Source: Leucogyrophana mollusca
Lineage: Eukaryota > Basidiomycota > Agaricomycetes > Boletales
NCBI GenBank assembly: GCA_021014945.1
Contig: MU266649.1
Location: 1-26,598, forward strand
Length of the DNA stretch: 26,598 nucleotides
Direction of reading: 5' to 3'
Below the pieces are notes generated by a model. It made no database searches and was not told the DNA's origin. It saw only the letters and a list, made by a program, of their open reading frames with translations. A program made the position numbers and the translations under genes. This document shows, piece after piece, positions 10,282 through 20,845 of the stretch (positions are counted from its first letter, which is position 1; every line of letters starts with the position of its first letter).

Positions 10282-10792
10282 ATTGACTTGGATTTGCTTG
10301 GGTTCTACGAATGGGACGGTTTCGAAAACTCAGCCGCAGAGGATTCTTTCCCAGAACATCTACTGCATATCCTTGGTGTTCCTCGCACTCCTGGGCTTGC
10401 TGCGCAACTGGCATTAAAAACCTCAGATAGCTACGAATATCTTTCGCTTGTCTTATGAGTGTGTTCTGCCACTGCCGTATAGCCGAAGAGACTCACCTTA
10501 ACCTTAGTGCTATCGTTCATTTGCCTGGACCTGCATCAATGACAAAATAGCAGGAGGTTACCTCCATCCTTGTACTCGCATAAACGAGGTCGTTACCGCC
10601 GTCGTAGCCCACAAGTGGGCGTCATTGGGATCCAACGCATTCGGAGCTGAGCTAGATGTTGTGACGGTAGCCCATTGAAGAAAAGACAGAATGACATCAA
10701 AGTAATTGCAGGTCGATGGCGCCACACGTCAAAACGTCGTGGCAAAGGTGCTCTTCCAACCATTTCGAGCTGCAAGTACAATCGCTTGCTAG
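10282..10792 (+). CDS. Unrecognised spliced gene, 3' exons only
   Basis: Three consecutive open exons join with matching phase although none contains a useful ATG. The first is open from 10282 (its true 5' edge is unknown; an acceptor at 10333 is one option) to 10449. The second is 10508-10666 (53 codons) and the third 10712-10792 (26 codons plus stop). Introns are 10450-10507 (weak donor GTCTTA, acceptor CCTTAG) and 10667-10711 (GTAGCC...TTGCAG); both are phase 0, and removing the second takes out an in-frame TGA. The product reads PEHLLHILGVPRTPG, then WTCINDKIAGGYLHPC, then VVAHKWASLGSNAFGAELD and ends FQPFRAASTIAC. I recognise no domain. Upstream exons must exist if this is a gene. It could be a pseudogene fragment, but three consistent phases argue for a real 3' end. 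Confidence 0.45.
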
Positions 10793-11385
10793 TACGAATG
10801 ATCAGGCACCTCCAGGTACGTCCTTCCGGCTGATTCTGTATCCGGTCTCCTTTGTAGCAGTTTTTGTTAGCTGTTAGCTCGGAATTGCCAGTTTTTGTTT
10901 GCTGGCAGTGACATCTCGGTAAACGCCAAGCCAGAGTCGCCCAGATGCCGGTAGGTTAGAGAAGGGCGCAAAACTACGCACTCCTCGGGTCGCCTCCCAC
11001 TAAGAAGCGTTCAAGACCAGCCAAAAAAAAAAGATAGTGACGATGGTTATACACGAACAGTAGCACACCTTTATCCTCGCCACCGAGACGGGCGCTTGAA
11101 AGCCCGGCTGGTGCCTGTATTTAAGTATACCTGATGTCACTGATTCCGGCTACCTATCTTTGACAGTTTCATTTTTTTGCTATCACACAGTGGTCACACT
11201 CGACATATGAGTCTCCACAAAAAAGGACGCACTCGGGCAGACTTCGTCACACTGTTCTATAAGTACTTATTCTGCAAAAGGTTGTATACCCCACAGGCGC
11301 TCTAAGTTGGCTGTGTAACCAAGCCATCAAATAGCGGCCTAATACCTCACGATACCCCCGCTAGCGTATCTTGCTTATCGTCACC
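10793..11385. other. Intergenic region and permease promoter region
   Basis: No gene seen. It contains an imperfect direct repeat (CAGTTTTTGTT at 10858-10868 and 10889-10899), an A-run near 11022-11032 and a TATA-like TATTTAAG at 11118-11125, about 260 bases before the permease ATG. The ATG at 11386 sits in a good context (TCACC before it). Confidence 0.4.
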
Positions 11386-13796
11386 ATGTCCAGCATTGCT
11401 GAAGAAGATGACCACAAGCTTGTGGCCCTTGGGTACAAGCCCTCTTTCAAGCGCGAGTTTTCCAATCTCGCAACCATCAGTTTTGCGTTCAGCATAATGG
11501 TACCCCGTTACGGCTTGCCATTGGTCTTCCTTGGTTTAACATGCTTGATAGGGCCTCTGTTCAAGTATCGCAACGACATTCAATACGCCTCTTCTCTTGG
11601 GTGGGCCCGCTTCCGTGCGTCGACTCGTTCTTATCACCCGGTTGCCCTCGCACGAACTCATCGCGATAGGTAACCTGGTGCTGGATTCTCGGCTCTTGCA
11701 TGTGTTTTACCCTCGGGTCTAGTATCGCAGAGATCGTCTCTGCATTCCCCACCTGCGGGGGACTCTACACTGCGTCCGCACAACTTTGTCCACCTTCGCA
11801 CCGCGCCGTCGTCGGGTGGATCGTGGGTTGGCTCAACATACTCGGACAGGTCGCAGGACTCTCGTCCACCGAGTTCGGGCTTGCGAACATGATTTGGGCA
11901 GCCGTATCGATAACCTCTCCGTCATTTGTATTAACCCCGGGAAAGACTGTGGGCTTATTCGCCGGGCTGCTGGTTGTTCATGGCCTGTTGAACTCACTTG
12001 CGACGCGTCATCTCGCATTTGCGACAAAAGGGTTTGTATTCGTGAACTTGGGCGCAACTGTGGTGATTATCATCGTACTGCTGGCTACAACTCCGAGGTC
12101 AGAGATGCACGCTGCGAGCTATGTTTTTGGTAGCGATGGCATAGTCAACCAAACAGGCGGATGGAACAACGGAATAGCATTCTTACTGGGATTGTTGAGC
12201 GTGCAATGGACGGTGTGTATACGGCTGCGTGAATCGAAGGCAATGGCTAGGACTGACTCAGCTCTCAACTTTATAGATGACAGTACGAGATCTATGTTTC
12301 ATTGACATTCGTGATATTGCTCACATTTACGTGCCAGGACTATGATGCAACTGCTCATATATCGTGGGCATCCCACCTTGTCTTCTTTTATCCCTACTGA
12401 TCTGGCTATGTAGAGAGGAAGTTCGGCGTGCAGCATACGCGGGTACGTTACTCGGTCACAAGCTCTTGGGGTTACCGTGATGCAACGAGGCTGACATCTC
12501 TTACTGCCAGCTCCGACAGCCATCTTTATTGCAGGTGCGGTCAGCTGGAGCTTTGATGTTGGCGGTCGGCTTAACTTGTTATCTATATAGTGATCGGAAC
12601 TGGTCTCCTCGGCTGGCTTCTCAACATTGTGCTCATACTGTGCTCAGGGCCACTGTAAGCCCTGTTTTCTGCATCATATCGCGTGTATCCAAGCTCATGC
12701 ACGAGGTTCATAGTGAAAACCTTCCAGGCCCATCAGGCTCTGCTTTCCTAGCAGTATGTACATTCCGTGTAGGCGCTTCTCGCCAGAATGACCTCACACT
12801 TTCTCTCGCAGATAATGGCCTTACGGATGGGTACACCAGCCGCCCTTTTCCTCTGGGTGAGTGTTGACCTGTTATGCTTGTCGAACATCATAGTCATGCA
12901 GATGCTTCTTGATAGAGCTTCGTGTGCCTCACTGCTTTCTTTGTGTGTCAGACCGCACTGCAAGCATGCTCGCGGACAGTCTATGCATTCAGCCGTGACC
13001 ATGGTGCGACTCTCATCTAGCCAATGTAGTCAATGATTGATATGCTCACCAATGTCGACGTTTTTACAGGGCTACCTGACGGGGGCTACTTTGGGGAGGT
13101 CTCTCGCAGTACCAGTACACCTCTGCGCGCTATCTGGTTTACAACGATTCTGTCCATCCTCCCCGGATTGCTTGATCTTGCGTCTCCCGTTGCCGCCAAC
13201 GCGATCTTCGCGCTTACTGCTATGGCGCTGGATCTGAGTTACATCATCCCGATCTTCTTGTGCGTACACGGATCTTCTATCTGTTTCCTATCCGCCTGCT
13301 AAACTCCCCAACCTTCCAGGCGTCGCCTCCACGCCAACCACCCTGAAGTCAATTTCACACCTGGACCGTTCTACATGGGCCCTGGACTGCTCGGCTGGGC
13401 TGCGAATGTGATGTGTATCTCTTGGACGCTCTTCGTGTGCATCATTTTCTCGCTACCCACTGTTCTCCCTGCTACCCCCACAAATATGAACTATGCGTCA
13501 GTGATCACCGTTGGTGTGGTCGTGCTGAGCGGGTGAGTAGTCTAGATGCATTTGTCTCGTTGAAGGAGTACAGCTGATGGCTGGTTGTGTCCAGGATATG
13601 GTACATTGTCAGGTAAGACCTTTGGACAGCCAGCTATGGGAGGTGCCTAATCTTTTTGACTCTCACCAGCGCTCACCGACACTACCATGGTCCCAAATCC
13701 AACCTGGAATCGTCCTCACATACACTTTACGACGAAAAGACGGATGATAAGACAGACGAAGACGGCAAGATGCGGGGGTCAAGTGATATTGCTTAG
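11386..13796 (+). CDS. Amino-acid/GABA-type permease (APC superfamily, UGA4-like)
   Basis: Plasma- or vacuolar-membrane transporter of the amino acid-polyamine-choline family; the closest fungal type is the GABA/choline permease group. Fifteen exons were assembled: 11386-11499, 11552-11614, 11670-12212, 12277-12282 (6 bases), 12338-12363, 12414-12442, 12511-12534, 12591-12654, 12714-12753, 12812-12856, 12916-13003, 13070-13259, 13320-13532, 13595-13612 (18 bases) and 13670-13796. They total 1590 bases, 529 residues, the normal family length. Family landmarks in order: LVALGYKPSFKREFSNLATI, SIMGLCSSIATTFNTPLLLG, SSIAEIVSAFPTCGGLYTAS, SVQWTMTDYDATAHISEEV, PGPSGSAFLA, QTALQACSRTVYAFSRDHG and the hydrophobic helices to IWYIVSAHRHYHG. 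The tail is acidic and Lys-rich and probably cytosolic. The 6-base exon supplies Met-Thr of WTMTDYDA. The substrate is inferred from family only. The two reductases downstream are in the same orientation. Confidence 0.92.
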
Positions 13797-14344
13797 GGTG
13801 ATGGAACGCCCTTGTAGATACATAGATTTTGTGCAGCACGACCAGATGAGGATTTGAGGGAGATGTAGGGAGATGTACATAACCAACGTAATTTGACGCC
13901 ACCACGACGACTCGACACATATGTTGCGCGGTCCACCAATGCAATCAGATTCGTGGTGATCATATGACACATTATGATCTTGAACCAGATACATCAACCT
14001 TTGGCTTGCCTCCTCGCAACCACGACCACGGGCGCGACTCGGACCCGAAATCACTTCCGCCGGTCTGCGGAAACACTGGCCCAAAGTTCGCAAACAGGAT
14101 GACGAAGTTGAGGTCTCGCAGTACTGTTGATCGATCCTATCTTTCACACTACGTGAATTATTATACCATCGCTCATGAATCAACTACCCTTGATGTGTCA
14201 CCGGGTACTTGCTATCACTGCAGTGCCGGTCCTATTCTTGTCGATGCTCGGCGCCTCAGTAGTGGGTACTAAAGTCAACCTCGAGCTTTACCTCCCGTCG
14301 AAAGTCCTCATAGCTGCGACGTTCTTAGAGGTGTGACGATACAA
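13797..14344. other. Intergenic region between permease and first reductase
   Basis: Permease 3' flank and reductase promoter. A short plus-strand open frame at 14175-14336 (53 codons) begins MNQLPLMCHRVLAITAVPVL and is hydrophobic, but it ends just before the reductase start and has no recognised relative, so it is noted and not called. Confidence 0.4.
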
Positions 14345-15806
14345 ATGTCGACAAGGTCGCTCACCCTCAGCAACGGAGAATGCATGCCAGTCATTGGTGA
14401 GTGAATGTCATAGCTGGTTTTCTGGATTCATAAACCCGCGCCACGGACCACAAGGTATCGGTTCTTATGCTGGATTTCGCCCGGCTGAACGAAAAAAGGC
14501 CACAGCTTGGCTTCTCACCGCGTTGCAAGCAGGCTACAGACACATTGACACTGCGTCGCTGTATGGCAAGCACTTGAGCCACTTGTTTATCGACTGTGTC
14601 TGATATTCAAGTCACAGGCACGGAAAGCGCTGTGGGCAAGGCCATCAAGTTGTCTGGCATTCAGCGGGACAAACTATTCGTGACTTCGAAACTCCCGTGA
14701 GTATCTGACCTCGTTTCGGACTCACTGTAGCTGAGCGCGGTCGGGCAGTTGGCACCATACTAAACGTGTCCAGTGGTCTCTTGACCAAAGTCTAAAGCGA
14801 TGCGGTTTGGAGTACTTCGATCTGGTGAGCTGCTTGTCTCGCCATCACGATGCGGGGTTCCGACCTCTGCGCAGTATTTGATCCACTGGCCCCAAACTGT
14901 TGTTTATGATGGTACGAAAATACATTCACAATGTGCTCGCTCTCATGGTTTGGTCAATTTGCTCAGGTGATAACCCAGCCCCTCTTGGGCCCGACGGCAC
15001 CCTGAGACTCGACGAAACGTGTAATTTCAATGAAACGTGGGCAGAAATGGAGAACGTCCTTGCTAGTGGGAAGGTCAAAGCAATTGGCGTCAGCAATTTC
15101 TCAACCAAAACGTCAGCACTCCAACTTTCCTACGAGTGGCAGGGATGTTCATCACGGTCCTTTTTCAGGTTAGAGCAGTTGTTGAAAACAGCTAAAATTG
15201 TCCCCGCCGTGCTACAGGTCGAGTAAGTGACTGCTTAAATTCGACTGTCACGCTTCAACTTGTGATTCGATCGCGCCAAAATCCGGCTTAGGTTACACCC
15301 ATTTCTCGCACAGCACGACCTTCTGCGTTATTGCCGAGAAAAAGGTATTGTTGTCGCCGCATATGCTGCTACGGGTATGCCACCTGTCATGAGATCCAAT
15401 AAACCTTCGATTCACACCGAATGTAGGCTATGCCCCAGTGCGCGACGACCCTACCATTTCTGCATTAGCCAAAAAATACCAAGTTACTCCCACTCAAATC
15501 ATACTATCGTGGCACGTCGGACGTGACACCGCTGCAATTGTCAAGAGCGCAAACATCGACAGGCAGAAAGAAAACTTGAAGGTATGCCATGCTACCGACA
15601 TTCGCGCGCTGTCCTGATCATCGCAACTATCATTATCCCAGATTGTTGCTCTAGATCGAGAAGATGCAAGGAGTATCGATGCACTTGACAGAAATCAGAG
15701 ACTCTGCATCAAGCCGGACAGGTCCGGCATGGTATTTGGGTGGAGTTACGATCGACTTGGATGGCGAGAAGGCCCTCCCGTTCGGAAGTTAGATGTGAAG
15801 CTCTGA
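14345..15806 (+). CDS. Aldo/keto reductase, copy 1
   Basis: NAD(P)H-dependent carbonyl reductase of the aldo/keto reductase superfamily, a TIM-barrel enzyme acting on aldehydes or ketones. Ten exons: 14345-14396, 14455-14565, 14618-14696, 14749-14824, 14875-14911, 14967-15111, 15169-15222, 15292-15374, 15427-15581 and 15642-15806; 957 bases, 318 residues, typical length. The catalytic tetrad is visible: Asp in HIDTASLYG, Tyr in the same motif, Lys in FVTSKLPW, His in YLIHWPQ. Further landmarks: GKVKAIGVSNFS, VLQVELHPFLAQ, LSWHVGRD and KSANIDRQKENL. The cofactor-loop motif reads AAIVKSAN where the second copy has VVVPKSAN. Intron 2 (14566-14617) starts GCAAGC, a GC-AG intron. The C-terminus runs 12-13 residues past the YDRLGW that corresponds to the end of copy 2. 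The substrate is unknown. Confidence 0.93.
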
Positions 15807-16141
15807 TCGGGGATGTGGTTCGTGTGGTAGAAATGCTTCTGCTTTTCTTCTGAATTCGAAGTCTCACCACCGGGGGCTCCGAGTCGGACCGCTCCTACCC
15901 ATCTGTGCTTGCGAGTAATTGCAAGGTAGTTCACCTCCGCCGGACTCTATTTAGTTGGCTCACAATACTATGCACCCCGGGGACCTTTGGCCATGTATGG
16001 GGTGTTTACAGCTTGTCATGGGATAGTTCGCGGGCCGCCCGGGACTCCTTGTTGTCCCGACCATGTTAGAGTACTAGTCCTAGCGCCTGTGCTCTGTTGC
16101 GATTGACTCGACATTGATTACTGGAAGGACAGACGATAGGT
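15807..16141. other. Spacer between tandem reductases
   Basis: A 335-base spacer. No open frame is supported and no clear TATA box was seen. It must hold the terminator of copy 1 and the promoter of copy 2 if they are transcribed separately. Confidence 0.4.
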
Positions 16142-17626
16142 ATGGCTTGGTTATCGAAAACCCTAGAGTTAAACACTGGTGCTTCCGTGCCCATCGTCGG
16201 TATGGTCCTGTTTCCGAAAGCTACATCACCCCCGTTAATGCTTTGGATCTCTCTAATATTTAGGCCTGGGTGTATTTGCAAGCCGGGATCCCGTTGAGCA
16301 AGCAAAGGCTACCCCTTGGATACTCACCGCTTTGCAAGCGGGATATAGACATATTGATACGGCATGGATTTATGGCGAGTGTGCTCTAAGTGAATGGAGT
16401 TCCTGCGCCTGATACCTCTCCCTTCGGTGCAGGCACAGAGAAACCGGTAGGAGACGCCATCAAAGCCTCAGGCATACCCCGAGAAGAGCTGTTCGTCACG
16501 ACCAAACTACCGTAAGTGCCAGCATCCCGCCTGTTGTAATGGTGGAGCCTGCAATGATCCGAATAAACTAAATGTGATGCACGCTGCAGATGGAATCATA
16601 CCAAGCGTGTGGAATGGTCCGTCGAGCAGAGTTTGAAGAACGCAGGGTTGGATTACTTTGATCTGGTGAGCGCGGGAAGTTTTTTCTCACTGCAAGATGA
16701 GTTAGCTAACTTGGTCCATATGTGTGCAGTATTTGATGCACTGGCCGCATAGCGTCGCCTTTGACGGTGCGCGGGATAAGCCATACCTATTTTGCCAAAA
16801 GCTGAGTCGGACGTAGAGAACGAGCCTCGCCCGCGTAACCCCGACGGACAGCTCAAGCTTGATGAGACGGGTAATTTCAATGAGACTTGGGCTCAGATGG
16901 AGAAGGTGCTCGCGAGCGGTAAAGTCAAGGCTATCGGACTTAGCAATTTTTCGATCCAGAAGTAAGTGTTGTGCAAGTCTATACGTCTGTGAACCAGGTG
17001 TTTACGGATGCAGTATTGAAAAGCTGCTGTCTACCGCGAAGGTGATGCCTGCAATGCTGCAAGTCGAGTGAGTATACACTCCTGATGACGGGTTGGGACT
17101 CTACTGACCTCCGTTCACTCTGAACAGACTGCACCCCTATCTTGCACAGAACGATCTCCTTGCGTACTGCAAGGAAAAGGGCATCCTAGTGACGGCCTAT
17201 GCTCCAACCGGTATGGTATATACACTTTGTGGTGCATTCTCCCTTAATGATCCCTGTGCAGGTTACGCTACTGTCCGGGACGACCCGACGGTTGGGGAGA
17301 TCGCGCGTAAATACGGCGCTACCCCGACTCAGATCATCCTCTCGTGGCATGTAGGCCGTGGAACAGTAGTCGTCCCGAAGAGTGCTAATGTCGATCGGCA
17401 GAAAGAGAACTTTGGGGTAAGTAATTTGTACAGACCTCTCAAAGCTCGACCCGATCTATAAGTCTAGAAAAGTGCTGATCTCATTTTGTGGCACGTTTAG
17501 CTATTAACCCTGAAGGAAGAGGACGTCAAGACGATTGATTCACTTGACAGGAACCAGAGGATGTGCAACAAACCTGACGAGTTCGGGAATGTGTGGGGGT
17601 GGTCGATGGAACGGCTGGGTTGGTAG
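16142..17626 (+). CDS. Aldo/keto reductase, copy 2
   Basis: Second NAD(P)H-dependent aldo/keto reductase, in tandem with the one ending at 15806. Ten exons: 16142-16199, 16264-16374, 16433-16511, 16590-16665, 16730-16766, 16817-16961, 17014-17067, 17128-17210, 17262-17416 and 17501-17626; 924 bases, 307 residues. Exons 2 to 9 have exactly the same lengths as in copy 1 (111, 79, 76, 37, 145, 54, 83, 155), so both descend from one duplicated gene. Catalytic residues: Asp and Tyr in HIDTAWIYG, Lys in FVTTKLPW, His in YLMHWPH. Other landmarks: GKVKAIGLSNFS, MLQVELHPYLAQ, TAYAPTGYA, VVVPKSANVDRQKENF, and an ending in ERLGW. Intron 2 (16375-16432) starts GCGAGT, again a GC-AG intron. The canonical PKS cofactor motif suggests this copy keeps normal NADPH binding. 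The substrate is unknown. Confidence 0.93.
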
Positions 17627-17927
17627 ATACAGGGATCAGGGCTGTCGGTCCTCGGTACCGGTGCAACAGGGTGCAACTCGCCCGATTGAATGGTGGTCAG
17701 GGTCAGCGGTATCTTGTTAGACGATTGACGCGCAGACCCTTCGTGCCCTTATCATCGACCAATAGCGCAAATAGCGTCATATGTTAAAGTGATACAACAA
17801 AGAGGAATGAAATCTAAACGCCGGATTATGGGTAAAAAGGCGACAAACAAACGTCGTCAGTCGTTAACTCGTTATGTGCACCTCCAAAACAAACGTCACA
17901 AGCGTCCGACAATGCTTCGTCCCCTCC
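17627..17927. other. Convergent 3' region
   Basis: Lies between the stop of reductase copy 2 and the stop of the minus-strand gene. A basic plus-strand open frame (17789-18013) overlaps the minus-strand 3' end and has no coding support. Nothing else is seen. Confidence 0.4.
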
Positions 17928-18758
17928 TTAAAACCCTCCCAGACACCCATCCTCCGATGCATCAAGAGAGCAATTTGACAAAGCCTTGCATAGCGAAAAA
18001 GGCTTGTAGGTAGCCTCCTCGCTAGCACCATAAGGCCCATATTTGCTCTCTCGTTCACGTTCGCGCTCGCGCGAGCGATCTCTCTGTCTACGTCGACGTG
18101 CCTTGCTGGCATCGTCAGGTGACGGAGGAAAGGGGAGGAAAGAGAGTGGAGCGTTTGAGCTATTATTAGGATAGCCGTGATGGTCGTACGAGTTCATATT
18201 TGAATATACGATGGGATCCCCGCGAGCGCGGGGCCGTGGTATTGATGGAGCGGGAGTGAGGGCGCTGTTGTATACTTCTGGTGGGGGGCTGACAAAACCG
18301 TCGCTCTCGTCCGATTCAGAGGAGAGGTCGGGTATTAATGGAGGGAGGGTCATAGGGGAAGTACGAGTGGGGGTGCGTTGAGGGTCGTCATCGGTGGCAC
18401 CCATTCTGGGTGGTGAGTAAGACATCTGGCTCGACACCGCGCGTGGGTGGAGATGAATGCCGTGATGCGAACGTCTTTTTGGTGGAGATGTGCTCATTGG
18501 GCGTTCTTCGTCAAGAGTGTATGTACGCCCAGGGCAACCGCGCTCTGGCAAAGCACAAGAATTAGGCGTCACGACAATTGGTGATCTATCGTATGCGGTG
18601 GACGAGTGAGCTGAGAATGTACGGGTGAGGGTGGGGGAGGGCGGGAAATGGACGGCATGAAGCCTGTCGGACGACAGTGCCGGAAGATAGTTCGGCGATG
18701 TGTGCTGTCGTTTCAAGATAGGGCGCGGTTGCAAGGACGAAGACGAAGGGGTATGCAT
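17928..18758 (-). CDS. Disordered Ser/Pro-rich protein with conserved fungal motifs
   Basis: Single exon of 276 residues from the ATG at 18758 to TAA at 17928-17930. The function is unknown, but several islands stand out from the low-complexity background and, as I recall, recur in Agaricomycete homologues: RPILKRQHTS near the N-terminus, VHFPPSPTLTRTFSAHS, YDRSPIVVTPNSCALPERG with CPGRTYTLDEE following, and the C-terminal YKPFSLCKALSNCSLD with CLGGF at the very end. A basic RRRRQRDRSRERERERE tract sits near residue 230 and could be a nuclear localisation or RNA-binding segment; an acidic SSESDESDG patch precedes it. There is no signal peptide or membrane helix. The SP and TP dipeptides look like phosphorylation sites. 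A regulatory or scaffold role is inference only. Confidence 0.75.
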   Translation of the reverse strand: MHTPSSSSLQPRPILKRQHTSPNYLPALSSDRLHAVHFPPSPTLTRTFSAHSSTAYDRSPIVVTPNSCALPERGCPGRTYTLDEERPMSTSPPKRRSHHGIHLHPRAVSSQMSYSPPRMGATDDDPQRTPTRTSPMTLPPLIPDLSSESDESDGFVSPPPEVYNSALTPAPSIPRPRARGDPIVYSNMNSYDHHGYPNNSSNAPLSFLPFPPSPDDASKARRRRQRDRSRERERERESKYGPYGASEEATYKPFSLCKALSNCSLDASEDGCLGGF

Positions 18759-20845
18759 GTCGTCAAGGGCGTCGACGACGGCAAATATGAGCGCGACGGC
18801 GGCAAGGACGGCGACGACGGGAGAAAAGGGATGTTAGCAAGAGATAATCATGGTGGAGATGGGCTTTATGAGTGGAACCTTTGAAGGGATGCGAAGACAA
18901 GGGGGATTGTGCTATGTGTGTTTGGTGTGGATTTGGTCAAGGTTTGGTGTTTTTTTCAGGTGGCCCATCAATTCCGGTTTGATCCCGGCTGTGTCAGCAG
19001 AATCCACACCAGGCCACCACCGGCCACACGCTGGACAACCCTAAGCGATCACCGCCATCTCCGTAGGATTCCTATTCTTAATGACATTTCCCAGGTCCAC
19101 ATATTATTATTTTAAAAATATTGTCACACATCTATTTGTCACGCACACTGTCTTCTCTTCTCTCAGAGGCTACCTTTGTCCTATTCCTTTCGACTTGGCA
19201 GATGGGCTAAGGCCTCGACGCCCCGAAGACTATCCCCATCTTTTGATATCGTCTCTCTGTACTTGACCAAGTCGCTCAATCGGTTCTCTGCAAGCACATC
19301 TGGACGTAAACCCTTCTGGGGTGACTCACAGCACGGCAGTGCTGGTTCACACTGCCGGGGCGTCTACGATCCCTCAAACGTGTTTGAGAAAGTTATCTCG
19401 CCAAGTGCATGTTCTTCGGTTGTTCGTCAACTTGGCCCTCGGGTATGAAATTCTAATTAAACAACGTATTCAGTCTGGGCACAGGTCAGCACCGGAGTCC
19501 GCGTCTCGAAGGCCCTGCACAGTACAAAGAGCCAGCTTAAAAATTAAACTCTGCTGATAGCAGTGGCTCATTCATTGGACTGAGTCCGGGTAGTTGTTTC
19601 CCATCCGCCGGCATTACAGTGCCCCGCATTCGGGTCAACCCTCTTGATTGACATGGCTTAGAATCCCCTTGTTGGACAAGCTACTTCTCGTTTCTGATGA
19701 CAGGTCTTCTTGTTTATCCATCCCATCTTTGCGAGCCGGACTGATACCCATTCGACGCTCGCCGTCGGATGAACTCTGTAATCTGCGTCTTCCCTGACCC
19801 TTTCGCCGCCTTTTCTCCTACTTTCTGCCTCCTCGTAGCTAATTTTAGGGCGGCAGAGCGCTCGTGCACAGGGTCTTCCGTAAAAGATGCATCATGCATT
19901 TTAACCACGTTTACTTCCACGACTCGATTGAACAGCTCAGCAGCATGTGGGCAACATACATATCTCTCTGCTCCTCGCACATTCAAAACTAACTGCTTCA
20001 CCTTCAGTATTCCCTCCGTGGCCCACGGGGCTGGGCTTCTTGTACCTGACCTATATTTTTCTCCATCAGCCACTCTTTCCATCCGATTTTGTCTTCTCCC
20101 AAGAGGTAACTTGGACACTGGGCCCCTGATCACATCTTACCTGCGCGATTGATGCCATTGGTCAAACAGCTCCGCTCACCAAACATATTTTGGACAAGGT
20201 AAGTTATGTCACACATCTATATTCGTCTGCGCTTGCTCACGGCTGCTCACAGCTACTCACTGGGCGAATGAAGTTAGCGTGATCGAGGTGGGGGTGTCAT
20301 ATTGGCTTCGTTCCTGGAGAACTTAACCTCTTCGTTGGAATGAGATAGTCGTGTCCAATTTGGGTACCATGACGCGAATCGCAGAGTGGTCTTCAGCTTC
20401 CGTGTACCTTTCTTCAGACCGGTATTTGCTCGATGGACATCCCTTTCTCCTGGGCGTTAGGAGGGAGTTCTCGGGCACGATCAGTACCGGTTCCTTACCT
20501 GCGTCGCGTTGAGGCCAGGTCCGGCCCCGGGACCGTCTCTTTTGGCGAACGATGATCTTCTCCATTCATGTTCATTCACACCCCTGTAATACTCCAGGAT
20601 AGACTGGTTGTTCTCGGAACCAGTCATCGGAGTCCAGGAGAAGAGATGAGGAAGCTTGTCCTCGCTTATCGCTGAGGATTCATGTGATCAAGGATTCGTA
20701 TCCGCCGCTGAAACCATGCCGTACAGAACCATCGAAGACATATGTCCCGCCTTGGCTCCCAATTATCATCCACAGGACAGGACTAGTACCAGTTCGAAGT
20801 GGAGTTGCAGAAAGAGACCCGTGTTGTCACGCTTGCCATCTCTCC
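18759..20845. other. Gene-poor region with weak minus-strand candidates
   Basis: About 2.1 kb without a firm gene. Overlapping open frames of about 130-140 codons exist on both strands at 19714-20152; the minus one (containing VKQLVLNVRGAERYVCC) looks slightly more protein-like and might connect by splicing to the minus frame at 20323-20565, but no joint of consistent phase was found. An AT-rich patch lies near 19100-19120. No repeats or RNA genes were seen. Confidence 0.3.

Noticed and set aside
14175..14336. Short hydrophobic plus-strand frame before reductase copy 1
   Set aside because: Only 53 codons, no relative recognised, and it ends within ten bases of the reductase start; more likely promoter sequence.
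17789..18013. Lys/Arg-rich plus-strand frame
   Set aside because: Overlaps the conserved C-terminus of the minus-strand gene; composition only reflects the opposite strand.
19714..20152. Overlapping 127- and 139-codon frames on opposite strands
   Set aside because: Neither shows a domain or a consistent splice joint; at most one could be real.
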